64,000 nucleotides of DNA from Pseudoscleropodium purum. Taxonomy: Eukaryota > Streptophyta > Bryopsida > Hypnales > Brachytheciaceae. The position numbers were made by a program, and so were the translations under genes. The stretch is taken from the NCBI GenBank assembly GCA_963969395.1, contig OZ017798.1, positions 8,734,173-8,798,172 on the forward strand, read 5' to 3'. Of this stretch, positions 37,080-48,299 are shown in pieces. How positions within the stretch are numbered: the stretch's first letter is position 1; every line of letters starts with the position of its first letter. The notes below the pieces were generated by a model that was given only the letters and a program-made list of their open reading frames with translations, was not told where the DNA came from and ran no database searches.

Positions 37080-38480
37080 CCTACTCGCATCCCCACGTCG
37101 CCCATGAGTCCGCTTGCAAAACAAAAACACGGCTAAGTTGGCGGGACCCAAATCTCCTCCGACAACTCTCTCCGACTACTCCCTCCGATAGCGCCCTCCG
37201 ATAACTTGGAAGCTTCGGCAATCGTAAGGCTTCGCCAAAGCCGTAGCTAGACAGCCACTCATTTGAGACAGTAAGTTGGGCACGCCCGTGGAATGTCATG
37301 CCAAGCCGTCAGTCTTCTAGCTCTTCAATTCAGAGTGGAGCGCTGTGTAGCTTTGTGTTTCGGTGATTGGAAATTCCGTAGGGGTGCTTGCTTGCTTAGT
37401 CTACAGCGACAGAGTTCGGCAGCTGCTGGTTGTTTCGATTTGAAGGTCAGCACTTTGAAGTTTGGTCGCGAATTTGTTGTGAAGAGGGCTTTAAGCGAGA
37501 TCGTTTAAATTCCAAAGTGTGCATGTTGGTGAAGCGCGAGGTATCAAAAAGTTGCGGAAGTCGTGATGGCCTGCCTTCGTTGGGCCTCAGTATGAGAAGG
37601 AGTTTCTTGTCCGATCACCAAACTCCATCATCTTCTCTCTCAAGCTCTGCTGATCATAGCGACATTCAGTCAAGAGTGCAATTTGGAAATTACGCGTTGT
37701 TGGCGATTGTGTCTTAATTTCCTCCTTCTCTAGTCGGTACTTCCAACATTGGAACCACAAGCCCTGATCTGGGTGGCTGAATTGGCCGCAGAAGCTTTGG
37801 AAATCGTAGGCTAGGGCTTCGTCAAACCGTCAGACATCATTCATTTGAGCCAGGAAGTCGTGCACACCCAAGGAATCACATGCCAAGTTGTTCGTCTCTT
37901 CGTAATATAAGACTTAAATTGTAGCTTTGTTTTTTTGTGATTCGAAATTCCTTGGATATGCTTGCTTAGTCCACAGAGAGATCACAGCAGCTGCTGGTTG
38001 TTTCTAAAGGCCAGTATTTTGACCTTTGGTCACGACTTTGATGGGATTAGGGCTCTAAACAAGATCATTTCTAAATTGTGCAACTTTGTGAGAGCGAAGG
38101 TCCACGCTTGCGTTGAGGGTTGATGTTTTCTGTGATGTAAGAGAACCTAGATGTTCTCATCTTTTTTTTCCAGACAGCCAGGCATTTGTGCTGTGAGAAA
38201 ACCAGCGAAGCAGCCCAGGGACGTTTTGATCCCCATGTTGGTCTTGTCAATGCGGTACCTTTCTGGTGATGCAAATGTTTCGGTAGGCGGAGACATTTTG
38301 ATCCCCGAACTTTATTCCCTTCCTTATGCTTCGTAGTGTCGTGTTTTCTCAAGGAAGTTGACCTTGCAAAGATGGATAGGCCCTCATATGATGTGCTTCT
38401 GGGAGTTTCATTGCCCGTGGATTTAGTCCGAAATGTCCTGGAACTCGGATGGGCAGTGGCTTATCGAGGATAGCAGTGCG
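37080..38480 (+). promoter_or_regulatory. GC-richer 5' region of the protease gene, tandemly duplicated
   Basis: Composition rises sharply at 37080. About 37200-37520 and 37790-38070 are diverged copies of one another (shared GCAGCTGCTGGTTGTTTC and TGCTTGCTTAGTC). This may be the promoter and 5' UTR, with possible upstream coding exons I cannot assemble; the frames 37293-37508 and 37430-37717 have no motif. A 33-codon uORF-like frame begins at 38372. Confidence 0.5.
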
Positions 38481-38528
38481 TAACTTTCTAGTCAATCCAA
38501 CAAGCTGGTAAATTGGTTTCTCGATTCA

Positions 38529-40672
38529 ATGAGCCGTTCTCGCGTGACTGAAGACATGTCCACCATGAGCTGGCCCAAATTGGGCCACATGACCGGAGGT
38601 AGGACTAGAGAACACCATTTGGATTTCAAGCCTGTTGACACTTCTGAGGTCAGCGATGCTTTAAGGGCGGCGGAGACAGTGTATCAATTAGCGATGCAGC
38701 ATATCCCCAAAGAAGTTGAGGTCTCACAAGCATTGCTTACGTATCCCGAAGGTGAGGGTGATGCGGTGACAATCACTGAGAGAGATATGGAGGAACTACA
38801 ACCGGCGAAGTTTCTAGGCAATCACATTGTTGATTTCTATACAAGGTAAGTACTCTTGTTGCTGGTATAGTTTTGAGAGTTACATGCTTTGGGCTACACA
38901 GATCATTTGGATCTTTGTTCTTTCTAGTTGGTGAATAATCACTGTTGACTGGGTTGTTGAGTATCAGTGCTTTTCCTAATGTAGAAGCTCTACCTGGGTT
39001 GTGCTCTGATTGCAGGTATCTTGAAAGGGGACTTTCCCCTGAGCGTGGAAAGCTCTTTTATTTCTTCAACAGCTTTTTCTTTACGAAGCTTTTGCAGAGC
39101 ACTGCACCTACACGCATCGATCCGTGTAAGGTGGACTATGAGCAACTCCGGAAGTGGACGGAGGAAGTGAACCTCTTTGAAAAAGACTATGTTTTCATTC
39201 CTATCATCGAAAGGTGGTACTATAGTCCTATTGTGCTGTATGTTTAAACACGGTTGCAAATTGTGTGAGGGTTTTCGAAGATTTCAATCCACTGCTTCAT
39301 GTATAGTTTCTAGGCATAGATTGTTTTTGTACATTGTAATATTAGGTGTTGACCTTGACAAAGAGAGCATTTGTCCAATAGGTGTTGTAGCTCTGATATT
39401 GTAGTGATCATTTTGGGATGGCAGATCACATTGGAGCTTGGTCATCTTATGCAACCTTGGTAGCTTGACTCGTGTACCTAGTGAGTCTATATTTTACTAC
39501 ATGTGTTTGAAGGCGTAATCAATTATGGATCCTTGGTGAAACTAACCTATGTTGATTTCTATGTAGATGAAATGACAAGATTCCCTTGTATAGTTCATCT
39601 AGATCCGGTTCAAGGGCAACATGAACATGAGAGCTTTGAAGGCTTGATTCGGAGGTAAGTCTTTGAATAGCATTATGGATTGAAAATGCATTTGTTTGTT
39701 CTAATTGTTTTATCCATTCATGTTCAAAGTTCCATTTATCTACATATGCTAAGGGTTTGTCATTTATCAAGGTTTGTAGGTTAGAAATAGGAATATAGGT
39801 TCAAGAATAGGAGTGAAGGTTCAAAAGAGGTCACTTATCCATTTGTGTATTGACTACTTCAACAATTTTTTTGTGTATCTCTTGTCAAGGAAAAACTTGA
39901 AAGTACAATTTGTATCTTATCTAGTATGTTTTGGGGAGGAGTTTGTTAGTTGACTTTGAAAATTAATAGTGGGTGATTGGCATGTTTGAAAGATTGGTAA
40001 TGAACCTTTGCAATTGGCTTGTTGTCCACATGTTTTTGTAAGAATGGTGATTATGTTTGTGTAGCTATGTTTTGGAAGCATGGATGGATAGATTTGAGCC
40101 TTCAATTCACAAGGATCAATTACGAGCACTCTATCAAATGAAGTATATTCAAGCTGAGGTATTGTTTGTTATCATTGACTAATTCTTGGTTGTTTGTTTT
40201 TAAAACAAAATTATGCAAAAGCTACATAAAAATGTTTCATGGTGTATATTTTATTGAAGTTTGATTGTGCTTATTTTCATCGTAGGTTCCCCAACAAGAC
40301 AATTCCCATGATTGTGGTTTATATGTTTTACACTATATTGAATCATTTCTCATGGAGTTTACTTCACCCAACTTCAGCTTTGCTTCAAGTGAAAGGGGTC
40401 CACATTTTACTAGTCCACATTTTGTAGCAGAGGTTTTGTCCAAACGGAGGTATATCCATAACCTCATCCTTGAGCTTCAAGGTACATCCCAAGAGCGTGC
40501 TCAAGAGATTAAGGAAATCAAGCACCTTCTCCAAGAGCTCATGCAAACCTCTCAAAAGCTTCAAGCACGTTTAGAGGATAAAGGTGATGTCTCATCCACT
40601 ATGAGAGATGAGGTTGTGATTGTTTGTATATACTCTTTGTTGCCTACACCAAATTACAAAGTCCACAAGTAG
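38529..40672 (+). CDS. Ulp/SENP-type SUMO protease (peptidase family C48)
   Basis: Six exons: (start)-38845, 39016-39213, 39425-39459, 39567-39654, 40065-40158, 40286-40672; all junctions are GT/AG and phases agree, giving about 371 residues. Exon 1 has L-Q-P-A-K-F-L-G-N-H-I-V-D-F-Y, the usual start of the catalytic domain. Exon 2 has F-F-F-T-K-L and D-Y-V-F-I-P-I. The 35-base exon 3 supplies the catalytic His (S-H-W-S-L-V-I-L). Exon 4 has the catalytic Asp (C-I-V-H-L-D), and exon 6 Q-Q-D-N-S-H-D-C-G-L-Y with the catalytic Cys. Family members cut SUMO from proteins in the nucleus; the insert pattern recalls plant ULP2-like enzymes. The tail is a Glu/Lys/Gln-rich coiled coil. A stop precedes ATG 38529 in frame, but an upstream exon is possible. 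Exon 3's donor (G-GTAGCT) is weak. Confidence 0.88.
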
Positions 40673-41366
40673 TCATGTTTCATAGATGTTTGTGTTTGAT
40701 GTATGCATAGAACAACCTAATGAGCTACTTGAATTTTTCCTATTTGTATGTGACTAATTTCTCAAAGTCACACTATATGTGAGTGCTCAAATTCGTGTTG
40801 GTTGAATTTGTAATATGTTGTATTAGATTCCTTTGTTTATTTCTTCTTAGAGACTCTAAGTTTGTTGGTGAACTCACTTTTCAACCCCAATAATAGGACA
40901 AATTAATGTATTTTTCTATCTTTTGGACTACTTTTGTTGTTACTTTGTGAGAAGCAAGTCCATGATCACATATTGCAATGGCACTTCCAATCCTTTTTAA
41001 ATGACATGCAAGGTTGAATTTCCTATTTGTTTTACATGATTGTGACATTTTAATTAATGTGGAAAATTTCAATTAGCTATCATTTTGTGGTTGAGGGTTT
41101 TTTTCATCTCAATTAGTTTTCTTGAGCTACAAGGAGCATCAAAGAGTGGTGTGAAGAGTTTTCAAATAAGCATTTTTATTCATTCAACTATAGTCACCTT
41201 TGCCTAAATTGCAAAGGTACTCCTAGGTTTTGGATGTAGAATCTTTTGGAGATATAATACTTCAAGTTTTTAAAATCATAGTAGAGTTTAACACTTTAGT
41301 TATTTAGTGCTTGTTTTTTTTATATGTTCAAATGGACTTATTGGTAGTTGTGGGTGTTTTCTATAG
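40673..41366. other. Spacer or intron between the protease and the trihelix-LRR gene
   Basis: A/T-rich, no coding sequence. Its last ~350 bp are the first copy of the tandem duplication that also contains exon A (see 41010-42530). Confidence 0.5.
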
Positions 41367-42530
41367 GTAATTTCAAATCATTCATCAAAGATATGTTGAT
41401 TGCTAGCCCAACTATTTTGAATGAAGGTTGTGAGATCAACCATACTTCCATTCATGAAGATTCAATGGATGTTCAACACCACCAATCAATTGGGATATCA
41501 AGGGGGAGTAATGAACCATTGAGTGGTCTTCAAATTGGACCTATGGAGTATGAAACTAGATGTGAGCATTTATCACTTCTACAACATGATGTTGAGCTTG
41601 AGGTAGAGACAACTAGCACGACCAATTGCAATGATTCAATTTTTGAGATTAAGCGTGCATCAACTCACGAAGATGCAATCCATGTCCAACATCAACAATC
41701 AAGTGCACTATCATGGTTGGATGGCCTTAAGCTTCAAAATGCTAATTCTCAGGGAGTCACGGAAAGTTTTTCAGGCAAGCTTTTGTATCCCAAGCTTGAA
41801 GAAGTACCATATGTGGAGTACCATTTTTCAAATTTTTTGTTTTCATATTTATTTTACATGATTGTGTCTTTTCTATTAATGTGAAAAATCTCAATTAGCT
41901 ACAATTAAGGTTGACCCAAGGTGCACCTAGGCTTTGGATGTAGGATCTTTTGGAGATATAATACTTCAAGTTCTTCAAAATCATAGTGGAGTTTAGTACC
42001 TTAGTCATTTAGTGTTTGTCTTCTTTGATATATTCAAATAGACTTATTGGTATTTGTGGGTATTTTTAATAGATAATTCCAAAGCACACATCAAAGAATT
42101 GTTGATTGCTAGCCCATCCATTTGCAATGAAGGTTGTGAGATCAACCATATTTCCATTCATAAAGATTCAATAGGTGTCCAACAACTCCAGCCAAATGGG
42201 ATATCAAGGGGGAATATTGAACCATTGATTGATCCTCAAATTGGACCCATGGAATATGAAACTAGGCGTGAGCATTTATCATTCCGACAACATGATACTG
42301 ACCTTGAGGTGGAGACAACTAGCACAACCAATTGTAATCATTCAATTTTTGGAATCAAGCATGCATCAACTCATACAGATGCAATCCATGTTCAACAACA
42401 ACAATCAAGCAAGATATCAAGGTTGGATTATGAACAGTTGGATGGTCTTGAGCTTCCACATGTTGAGCTTCAAGGAGCCATTGAAAGTTTTGTAGACAAG
42501 TGTCAACATCTTGAGCTTGAAGAAGTACAG
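41010..42530 (+). repeat. Tandem duplication of intron plus exon (two units)
   Basis: Unit 1 runs about 41010-41835 and unit 2 about 41836-42530. Shared intron text includes TGGAGATATAATACTTCAAG, and both units end the intron in a TAG acceptor before a homologous exon. Confidence 0.8.
41367..41812 (+). CDS. Exon A: duplicate of the trihelix-LRR gene's first exon
   Basis: Open from the acceptor CTATAG to beyond 41812, homologous to the first ~150 codons of 42073-43031 but lacking the trihelix part. The text I-A-S-P-T-I-L-N-E-G-C-E-I-N-H and G-P-M-E-Y-E-T-R is shared. Within the exon a ~70-residue unit (S-I-H-E-D-S / S-T-H-E-D-A ... V-Q-H) occurs twice. GT sites near its end are phase 0, whereas exon B needs phase 1, so A-to-B splicing would break the frame. 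It may be an alternative exon, or a dead duplicate. Confidence 0.5.
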
Positions 42531-44754
42531 TCATGTATGGACTTGTCTAAACCTCAAAAGCGAAAAAGTAAGAGAGGCAAGAATATGACTGAGGAAGAGA
42601 CTTTGGTATTGCTTTCATGTAAGTTGAAAGGAGGTCACTTCTACAAGGGTAGTGGAGGCGCTACACATTGGAATCTCATCTCTGAAGAAATTGAAAAGAA
42701 ACTTGGTAGCTTGCCATCAGCAAACCAATGCCGGCTCCGATATGACACTTTGTTGAAAGCTTATAAGAAATACAAGAAGTATTGCATAGAAACTGGTAAA
42801 ACATTTTCCGAGATCACAAAAGAAGAGCAACTTGATTTGAAATTGGCAACAACCTTGAAGGAGGAATGGTATACAAGCATGGATGAAATTTACAACAAAG
42901 CCAAGATATCTCATAAGCGTATGAAATTGAGTTCTAATGTATGTAATGTCTTTCATCCATTGAGCTCACAAGACTCACCTACTTCCAATCTACCACCAAT
43001 CTCAAATTGCAAGTCATTTGAAGATGCTACTGTAAGTTTGGGCTCACTCCTATTTGATATTAGTATGACATGCTCCTTGATTGTTGGATTAGTAAATGGT
43101 TTTCTAAATTGTTGTATTTTTCATTTTTGTGTATTCAAATAATGCATGTAGTTTTTTAGGTTCAATTTCCAAAAAATTATGTTTGTAATTTTAAGATAAG
43201 CTATATTGATACTTATGTGGGACAAGATGATGCTTGATGTCATTTGTATGAGCTTAATAGTCATGCAAGTGATAATATTCTCACATTATATCTTTGCTTT
43301 GATGCCCTAATTGGATTATGGATGTGGTACAGGTTGTTTTGAATAATGCGTTCCAAACAATTGAGGTTGCACTTCACAATGTTTTGCCAGCGAGCATATT
43401 CAATTCTTGGAATGAGGACTTGCAATCTACACTACTCAATTTGGTCCAAGAGTGCTCATTGTCGGATTGGTTTCGAGTAGTCAAGAACGGAAAATTTTTC
43501 GGTTTGGAAGCAGTATGTCACCGGCTAGCAATTCTTCAAGACCGTGAACCAAGGGAAATTTTGAATTATGTAGGTTTTATTTGCCAAAATATTGAGATCA
43601 TGATCTTTGTTTGATTCATTTTAATTTTACTAGATGATTTGAATTCTTGATTTTTAATTTGTGGAAATGATTAGGAGACCACATGCTATGTGAAGTATTA
43701 TAGAATTTACTTTATAGTCTTCATTTCACTTCCAATTCTATCTGAGAACTTAGATATAATAACAATCATTTTCTACTCTTATTTAACAAAGTATATCTCT
43801 GTGCAGATTTTTAAGCTTTGGAAGCTCAATCTTGTGAATTTAGTGCCAGGAATGGTTTTTGATGAAGGACAAGATCTTGCACATATAGATCTTTGGAAGG
43901 GCAAAACATGGTACTTAAAGTTGGAGGTGTACGAAGAAATCTCAAAGGAAGTATTGTGCAAGAATCCCCACTTGAAGACTTATTGTGATAGTTTTCCAAT
44001 TGAACAATCTACTCTTCATTTTATTGGAGTGTTGAGCCTTGTTGGGTGTGGTGAACTTGAGCATTTGGACTTGCATGAATTTCCGAGGTTGCGGTCCCTT
44101 ACCATCAAGCATTGTCCAAATTTCAACTTGGTGACAGGTTGGGAAGTTGCAAAAGGTCTTGGATCTCTAGAGATAAGCTGGTGCAATGCTTATTATAATT
44201 TTCCAAATTTACGATACTTGTTCTCTTTGAAGGAAATTTTGTTTAAGGGACACAAATCCAACAAGTCAGCTCTCTCTCAGCAACAATTGTTTCAATTCAG
44301 CCAATGTGCTAATATGCGGAGATTGGCAATATGCTATGACAAGATTTGGTTAGAAACAACAGACCTCAATGCTCTTAGGGAATTGAAGTTCTTAGAATTC
44401 TTGTCACTTGAAGGTTGTCCCTTTTCCAAAATCCAAGGCTTGAGTGGGCTTCAAGCTTTGACAACACTTAACCTTCATTACTCCAATTTGAAAAGCGTAC
44501 CCGAGTTAGGTTGCTTGAAGGGGTTGACCCACTTGGATATGAGTAACAGTTCTGTTGAAGATGTTGTAGGTGTAGGAGAATTGCATATGTTGATTTCATT
44601 AGATCTTTGTGGTTGCAATTCACTAAGGTGGCTTCCATTTTTAGGACAGTTGAGAGCGTTGGTTTATTTGAATCTAAAGGAGACTGGTGTGAAGGAGATC
44701 CCAGGTAGAGAAGACTTGATTAGTTTGAAGACCTTGGTTTGGGATAGAGAATGA
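42073..44754 (+). CDS. Trihelix/Myb-like DNA-binding plus leucine-rich-repeat protein
   Basis: Three exons, 42073-43031, 43333-43569 and 43807-44754, joined in phase 0 (donors ACT-GTAAGT and TAT-GTAGGT; acceptors GGTACAG and GTGCAG); about 714 residues before any upstream exon. Exon 1: a low-complexity acidic/Gln region, a basic stretch K-P-Q-K-R-K-S-K-R-G-K, then a trihelix/Myb-SANT-like domain at 42585-42908 (E-E-T-L-V-L-L, T-H-W-N-L-I-S, N-Q-C-R-L-R-Y-D-T-L, E-E-W). Exon 2: helical domain, unrecognised (F-N-S-W-N-E-D-L, D-W-F-R-V-V). Exon 3: W-K-G-K-T-W-Y-L then about ten leucine-rich repeats (L-E-F-L-S-L-E-G-C, L-T-T-L-N-L, L-T-H-L-D-M, L-I-S-L-D-L). No P-loop, Walker or MHD motif is present, so it is not a standard NLR. 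The exon starts in phase 1, so an upstream exon exists or the start is lost. Confidence 0.7.
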
Positions 44755-45186
44755 AGACCTACTTGAATTACATTCACTTGTGTGAATGTCACATGAGTTG
44801 GTGTTGGGTATTAGTTTGCTAATCACCAACTTGTAATTTGGACAAGTAATCTCACGATCATTGCACTTGGTCATCATTTTAGAGAGGGAAGGCAGATTGC
44901 CTTTGCTTGTCAAATTGCTTATACATATAGTTTTAAAATTGTTGCAATGTGGTATAGTTTGGATTTTTTTTCAAATCCCCTATTAATCAAGTCATTGAAC
45001 ATAAATGACTTGCTACTTTAATCAAAACTAAAATGTTGATTTATTCATAAAAAAAGACTTAAAATTGAAAAATTAGATAAATTAAAAAAATCTCAATTTA
45101 TTATTTATCATATTGTATAGGTAACACCCCCACAAAGTTTCATTGTGATTGTAATCAATTTCATCTTCTTACAAATCCTCCCAGGC
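44755..45186. other. 3' flank of the LRR gene
   Basis: Non-coding. It matches 12180-12660 and 62570-63010 in block Y, showing that block Y descends from the same LRR unit. Confidence 0.65.
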
Positions 45187-45487
45187 ATTAGAAGATTTTC
45201 AACCCCTTTGGAAGGTTGTGAGTTCCCTGGGCTGTTAGCGTTGAGGGATCAACCTCGCAGCAGTCTACAGCTGCTGCCTAACATGGTATGGTGACTACCA
45301 CATCACCAAAAAAAATTCAAATAAGAAATTTGAATTTTTTTCCTACTTTTTTTGCATTCTAAACTTTTCAATTTTTTTTTAAAAACAAAAACAAAATTTC
45401 ACAGCGGCTATTCCCAATCTACCACAAGAACAACATTGGAGGAACAAGCCTGAAACAGCCTTGTAGCCCCCCAAAACTCTTCTAATG
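45187..45487. mobile_element. CATTAGAAGA-end MITE-like element, copy 3
   Basis: Left end CATTAGAAGATTTTCAACCC, reversed right end CATTAGAAGAGTTTTGGGG. Inserted in the LRR 3' flank at a point where block Y copies have no such insert. Confidence 0.6.
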
Positions 45488-48290
45488 AATTAAACTGTAA
45501 ATTATAAGATAACAAAGGAATTTTGAATGAAGTTGCCTACAAGGGGTATTCTTCAATGGTAGTTGGTCAACCAATCCACCACTTATGAGGGCACTACAAT
45601 AATTAAGTCATGCAAGAAAAAGAAAACATATTATTAATCAAGGTTGTATAGTCAAGATTGTCACTAAATACTACTTCTATTTAGCTAAAACTCTATCATG
45701 AGAAGTACAACTAGATATTGGATGTGGGTTCTTCAATAAAAGTTCATCCCACATCGAAATTGGTTTGAAGATCAATAAGAAAATGGGTATATAAACACAA
45801 GCTACTATTAGAACAAGCCACAACACTATAAGAGGCTTTGTTCCATACCAATGACTTGTTTTCATTAGAAAGAGCATGTTTTTTTTTTAATTTTCATGTG
45901 TCTAAGTTGATGGATTTTTCTAAACATCTAATGTTACAATCCGTGCTTTTATGTCAACTATTATATCCATTGTTACATGAAGATGTTACAATGGACGTAA
46001 TTTTTGACATAAAAACATGACTTCTAATATTAGATGTCTAAAAAATCCATCAACTTAGACACAGGTTTCTTCTAGTGTTTTCAAGCAATGTCACATGGGT
46101 GAACCGCCCACTAGGTTTGAACCTTGAGGTCCATGGTTGTTGCCATTTTACCATACCAAATCTTCTATATATATAAAATGTGTAAAATTTTATTTATCAA
46201 GTTTTTTTAATTGTTTTTTGGTTGCTTTGTAAAATCATCAGACTTTGAAGGCCATTTAGGCATTGTTGAACAACTTTTTTCAAAAAACATTTTACTAAAT
46301 AAAATTGTGCAATAAACCTAAATTTCATTTTCAAAAATTGGTTTGAGATTATGAGACTCCAATCAAAAGTTATAGACAAAATTCAAAGAGGATGTTTGAA
46401 AATGTCCAAACAATGAAATCTAGCTTGACTATACAATTTTTCTTAGATCAAAGTTTTCTTGAATAAGTTATTTTACTATGCCAAAATGTACGCCAAAGTA
46501 TGTTGAATTTAATAAACGCCAAATTGTGAATGATTCATTTTAAAAGAAAACAATTCCATTGTATAACATCCTTGAAGAAGTCTTGTAATCCCACTATGAA
46601 TTCTAATAAAAGATTTATAAAATAAATTTTTGAAAATTATAATTAAGTTTAGCAAACCAATTGTATCATCATGCTCAAAATATAGAAGTAGTAGTAACAT
46701 AAGGATCAATTAGTAAAATAGAATTACAATTTAGAAATCTCCATTTAATAAAAGTTTGGAAGGCAACACTTTGACATTGAATTCACTAGTGTAAATTCTT
46801 TTTAGAAAATGTGAATTTTTCCACATAAAGAGATGAGCATATTGATGTATGTTAAATGTTTCCACAATTAAATTTGAAATTGAAATTTGGTTAGTTGATC
46901 AAGATTGTATAAAATAATCAATTTTAAGAGTATAGTTTTTGTAGAATATTCTTAAAACAATAATATATATTTTTCATGCCAATCAATGATCTTTACAAGG
47001 AGTCACAAATTGCAAATGGTAGTAGAGAAAATAAATAACTAAAGGATGAGACTTGGGCAATTGTAATTTTTAGATTTTAAAGTTTCCACAAGATTTTTGA
47101 AACTACACTAGTAATTGTATCATTTGATGGTTGATCTTATAATTTCAAATTCCAAATTGTTCCTCATCGAACCTTTAGCTCCTAAATGCCCAAGGCATTT
47201 TTTGAATTTCTTAAAATTTGTTCTCTATGTACAAAAAGTCAACATTTTGATAAGCTTCATTTGTATTATTTTGAATTGTAACCATACAAATTCAAACTAG
47301 ACATATTAAAGATAAAATGGAAAAAGAATACAACATAGATTGAAATATTTTAATGGTTGATACAATGTTTTTTTAAATAGAATTCTTAAAATGGAATGAA
47401 TTTTATGAGATTCCAAAAAGATTCCATATTATCTAAAATTTTGTTGATTTGGTCATTGCCCTATTCAAATCAATAGGAAATCAATACCATTCTATTGATT
47501 TTCACAAAAAGTTTAAAAAGCACTCAAAACAATCATTCAAGTGTCCTAAACAATAGAAATTAGTTGATTTTTTGTTGATTTGGTCACGGTTTTCTAGCAA
47601 TGATATGTCATGTAGTAGTTGTAAAACACACACCTTTATTGTAATGCAAGTGGTTATAAACAAAACTACTCAAAACTCTAATATATTCATTGTTGAAAAC
47701 ATGCTTTCCCTTATTGAAAGGGCAATCTTTATGTCACTTTCAACAACTTTTCATACCTTTATTTACACAAATTCATACCCTTTTGAAAAACATTTCTCCT
47801 AGATTTCCAACATTCTTTTAGAAATATTATTTACCAATGTTGATGGCCAATTATACAAGAGAATTGATTAAATTGCAAAGTGGTAGATTGATATCAAATA
47901 TAATCTTTGCCTTGAGACTTGATCAAGATTATCAAATTGTGAAAAATCTACGACAATCTCAAAAAGTAAATGGTGGGTGGGGATATGACATTAAACCATT
48001 ATTACTCTCTTCAATATATATGTGCCAAGGAAAGTGACAAAGGTGCCAAAGATTATGGATTACAAGGACATTCTTGTAAGTCATGTAAGTTATTGTATTC
48101 TAGATTCCCTAAACTTTAGAGTAAATCCAAATATTTAAGAAAACTACCCTAAAATAAGTGAATCAAAGAAGTTAAGGCACCTCATCTTTGGAGAGAATGT
48201 TAGACTATCGATTGTACATGAGGTGATGGACCCTTCTATGTACAACTCAAACAAATATTAAAAATAAAATCCTACAAACCTTCTCAAATA
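45488..48290. other. Intergenic DNA
   Basis: 45640-45862 still matches block Y (13190-13380); a CACTA-type MITE follows; after that A/T-rich DNA with no recognised gene. Confidence 0.55.
45863..46077. mobile_element. CACTA-type fold-back MITE, 215 bp, TSD TTT
   Basis: Left end CATTAGAAAGAGC, reversed right end CACTAGAAGAAACC, flanked by TTT on both sides (45860-45862, 46078-46080). Two ~75-bp arms starting TGTGTCTAAGTTGATGGATT pair almost fully around a short loop near 45980. The block Y copy at about 63700 (TTGCTTTTCAAGTAAG) is the empty site. Confidence 0.8.
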
Positions 48291-48299
48291 TTAAAAAAA

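Noticed and set aside
43807..44754. LRR exon as the C-terminus of a standard NLR
   Set aside because: No P-loop, kinase-2, GLPL or MHD motif is seen upstream in any frame; the preceding exons encode other domains.
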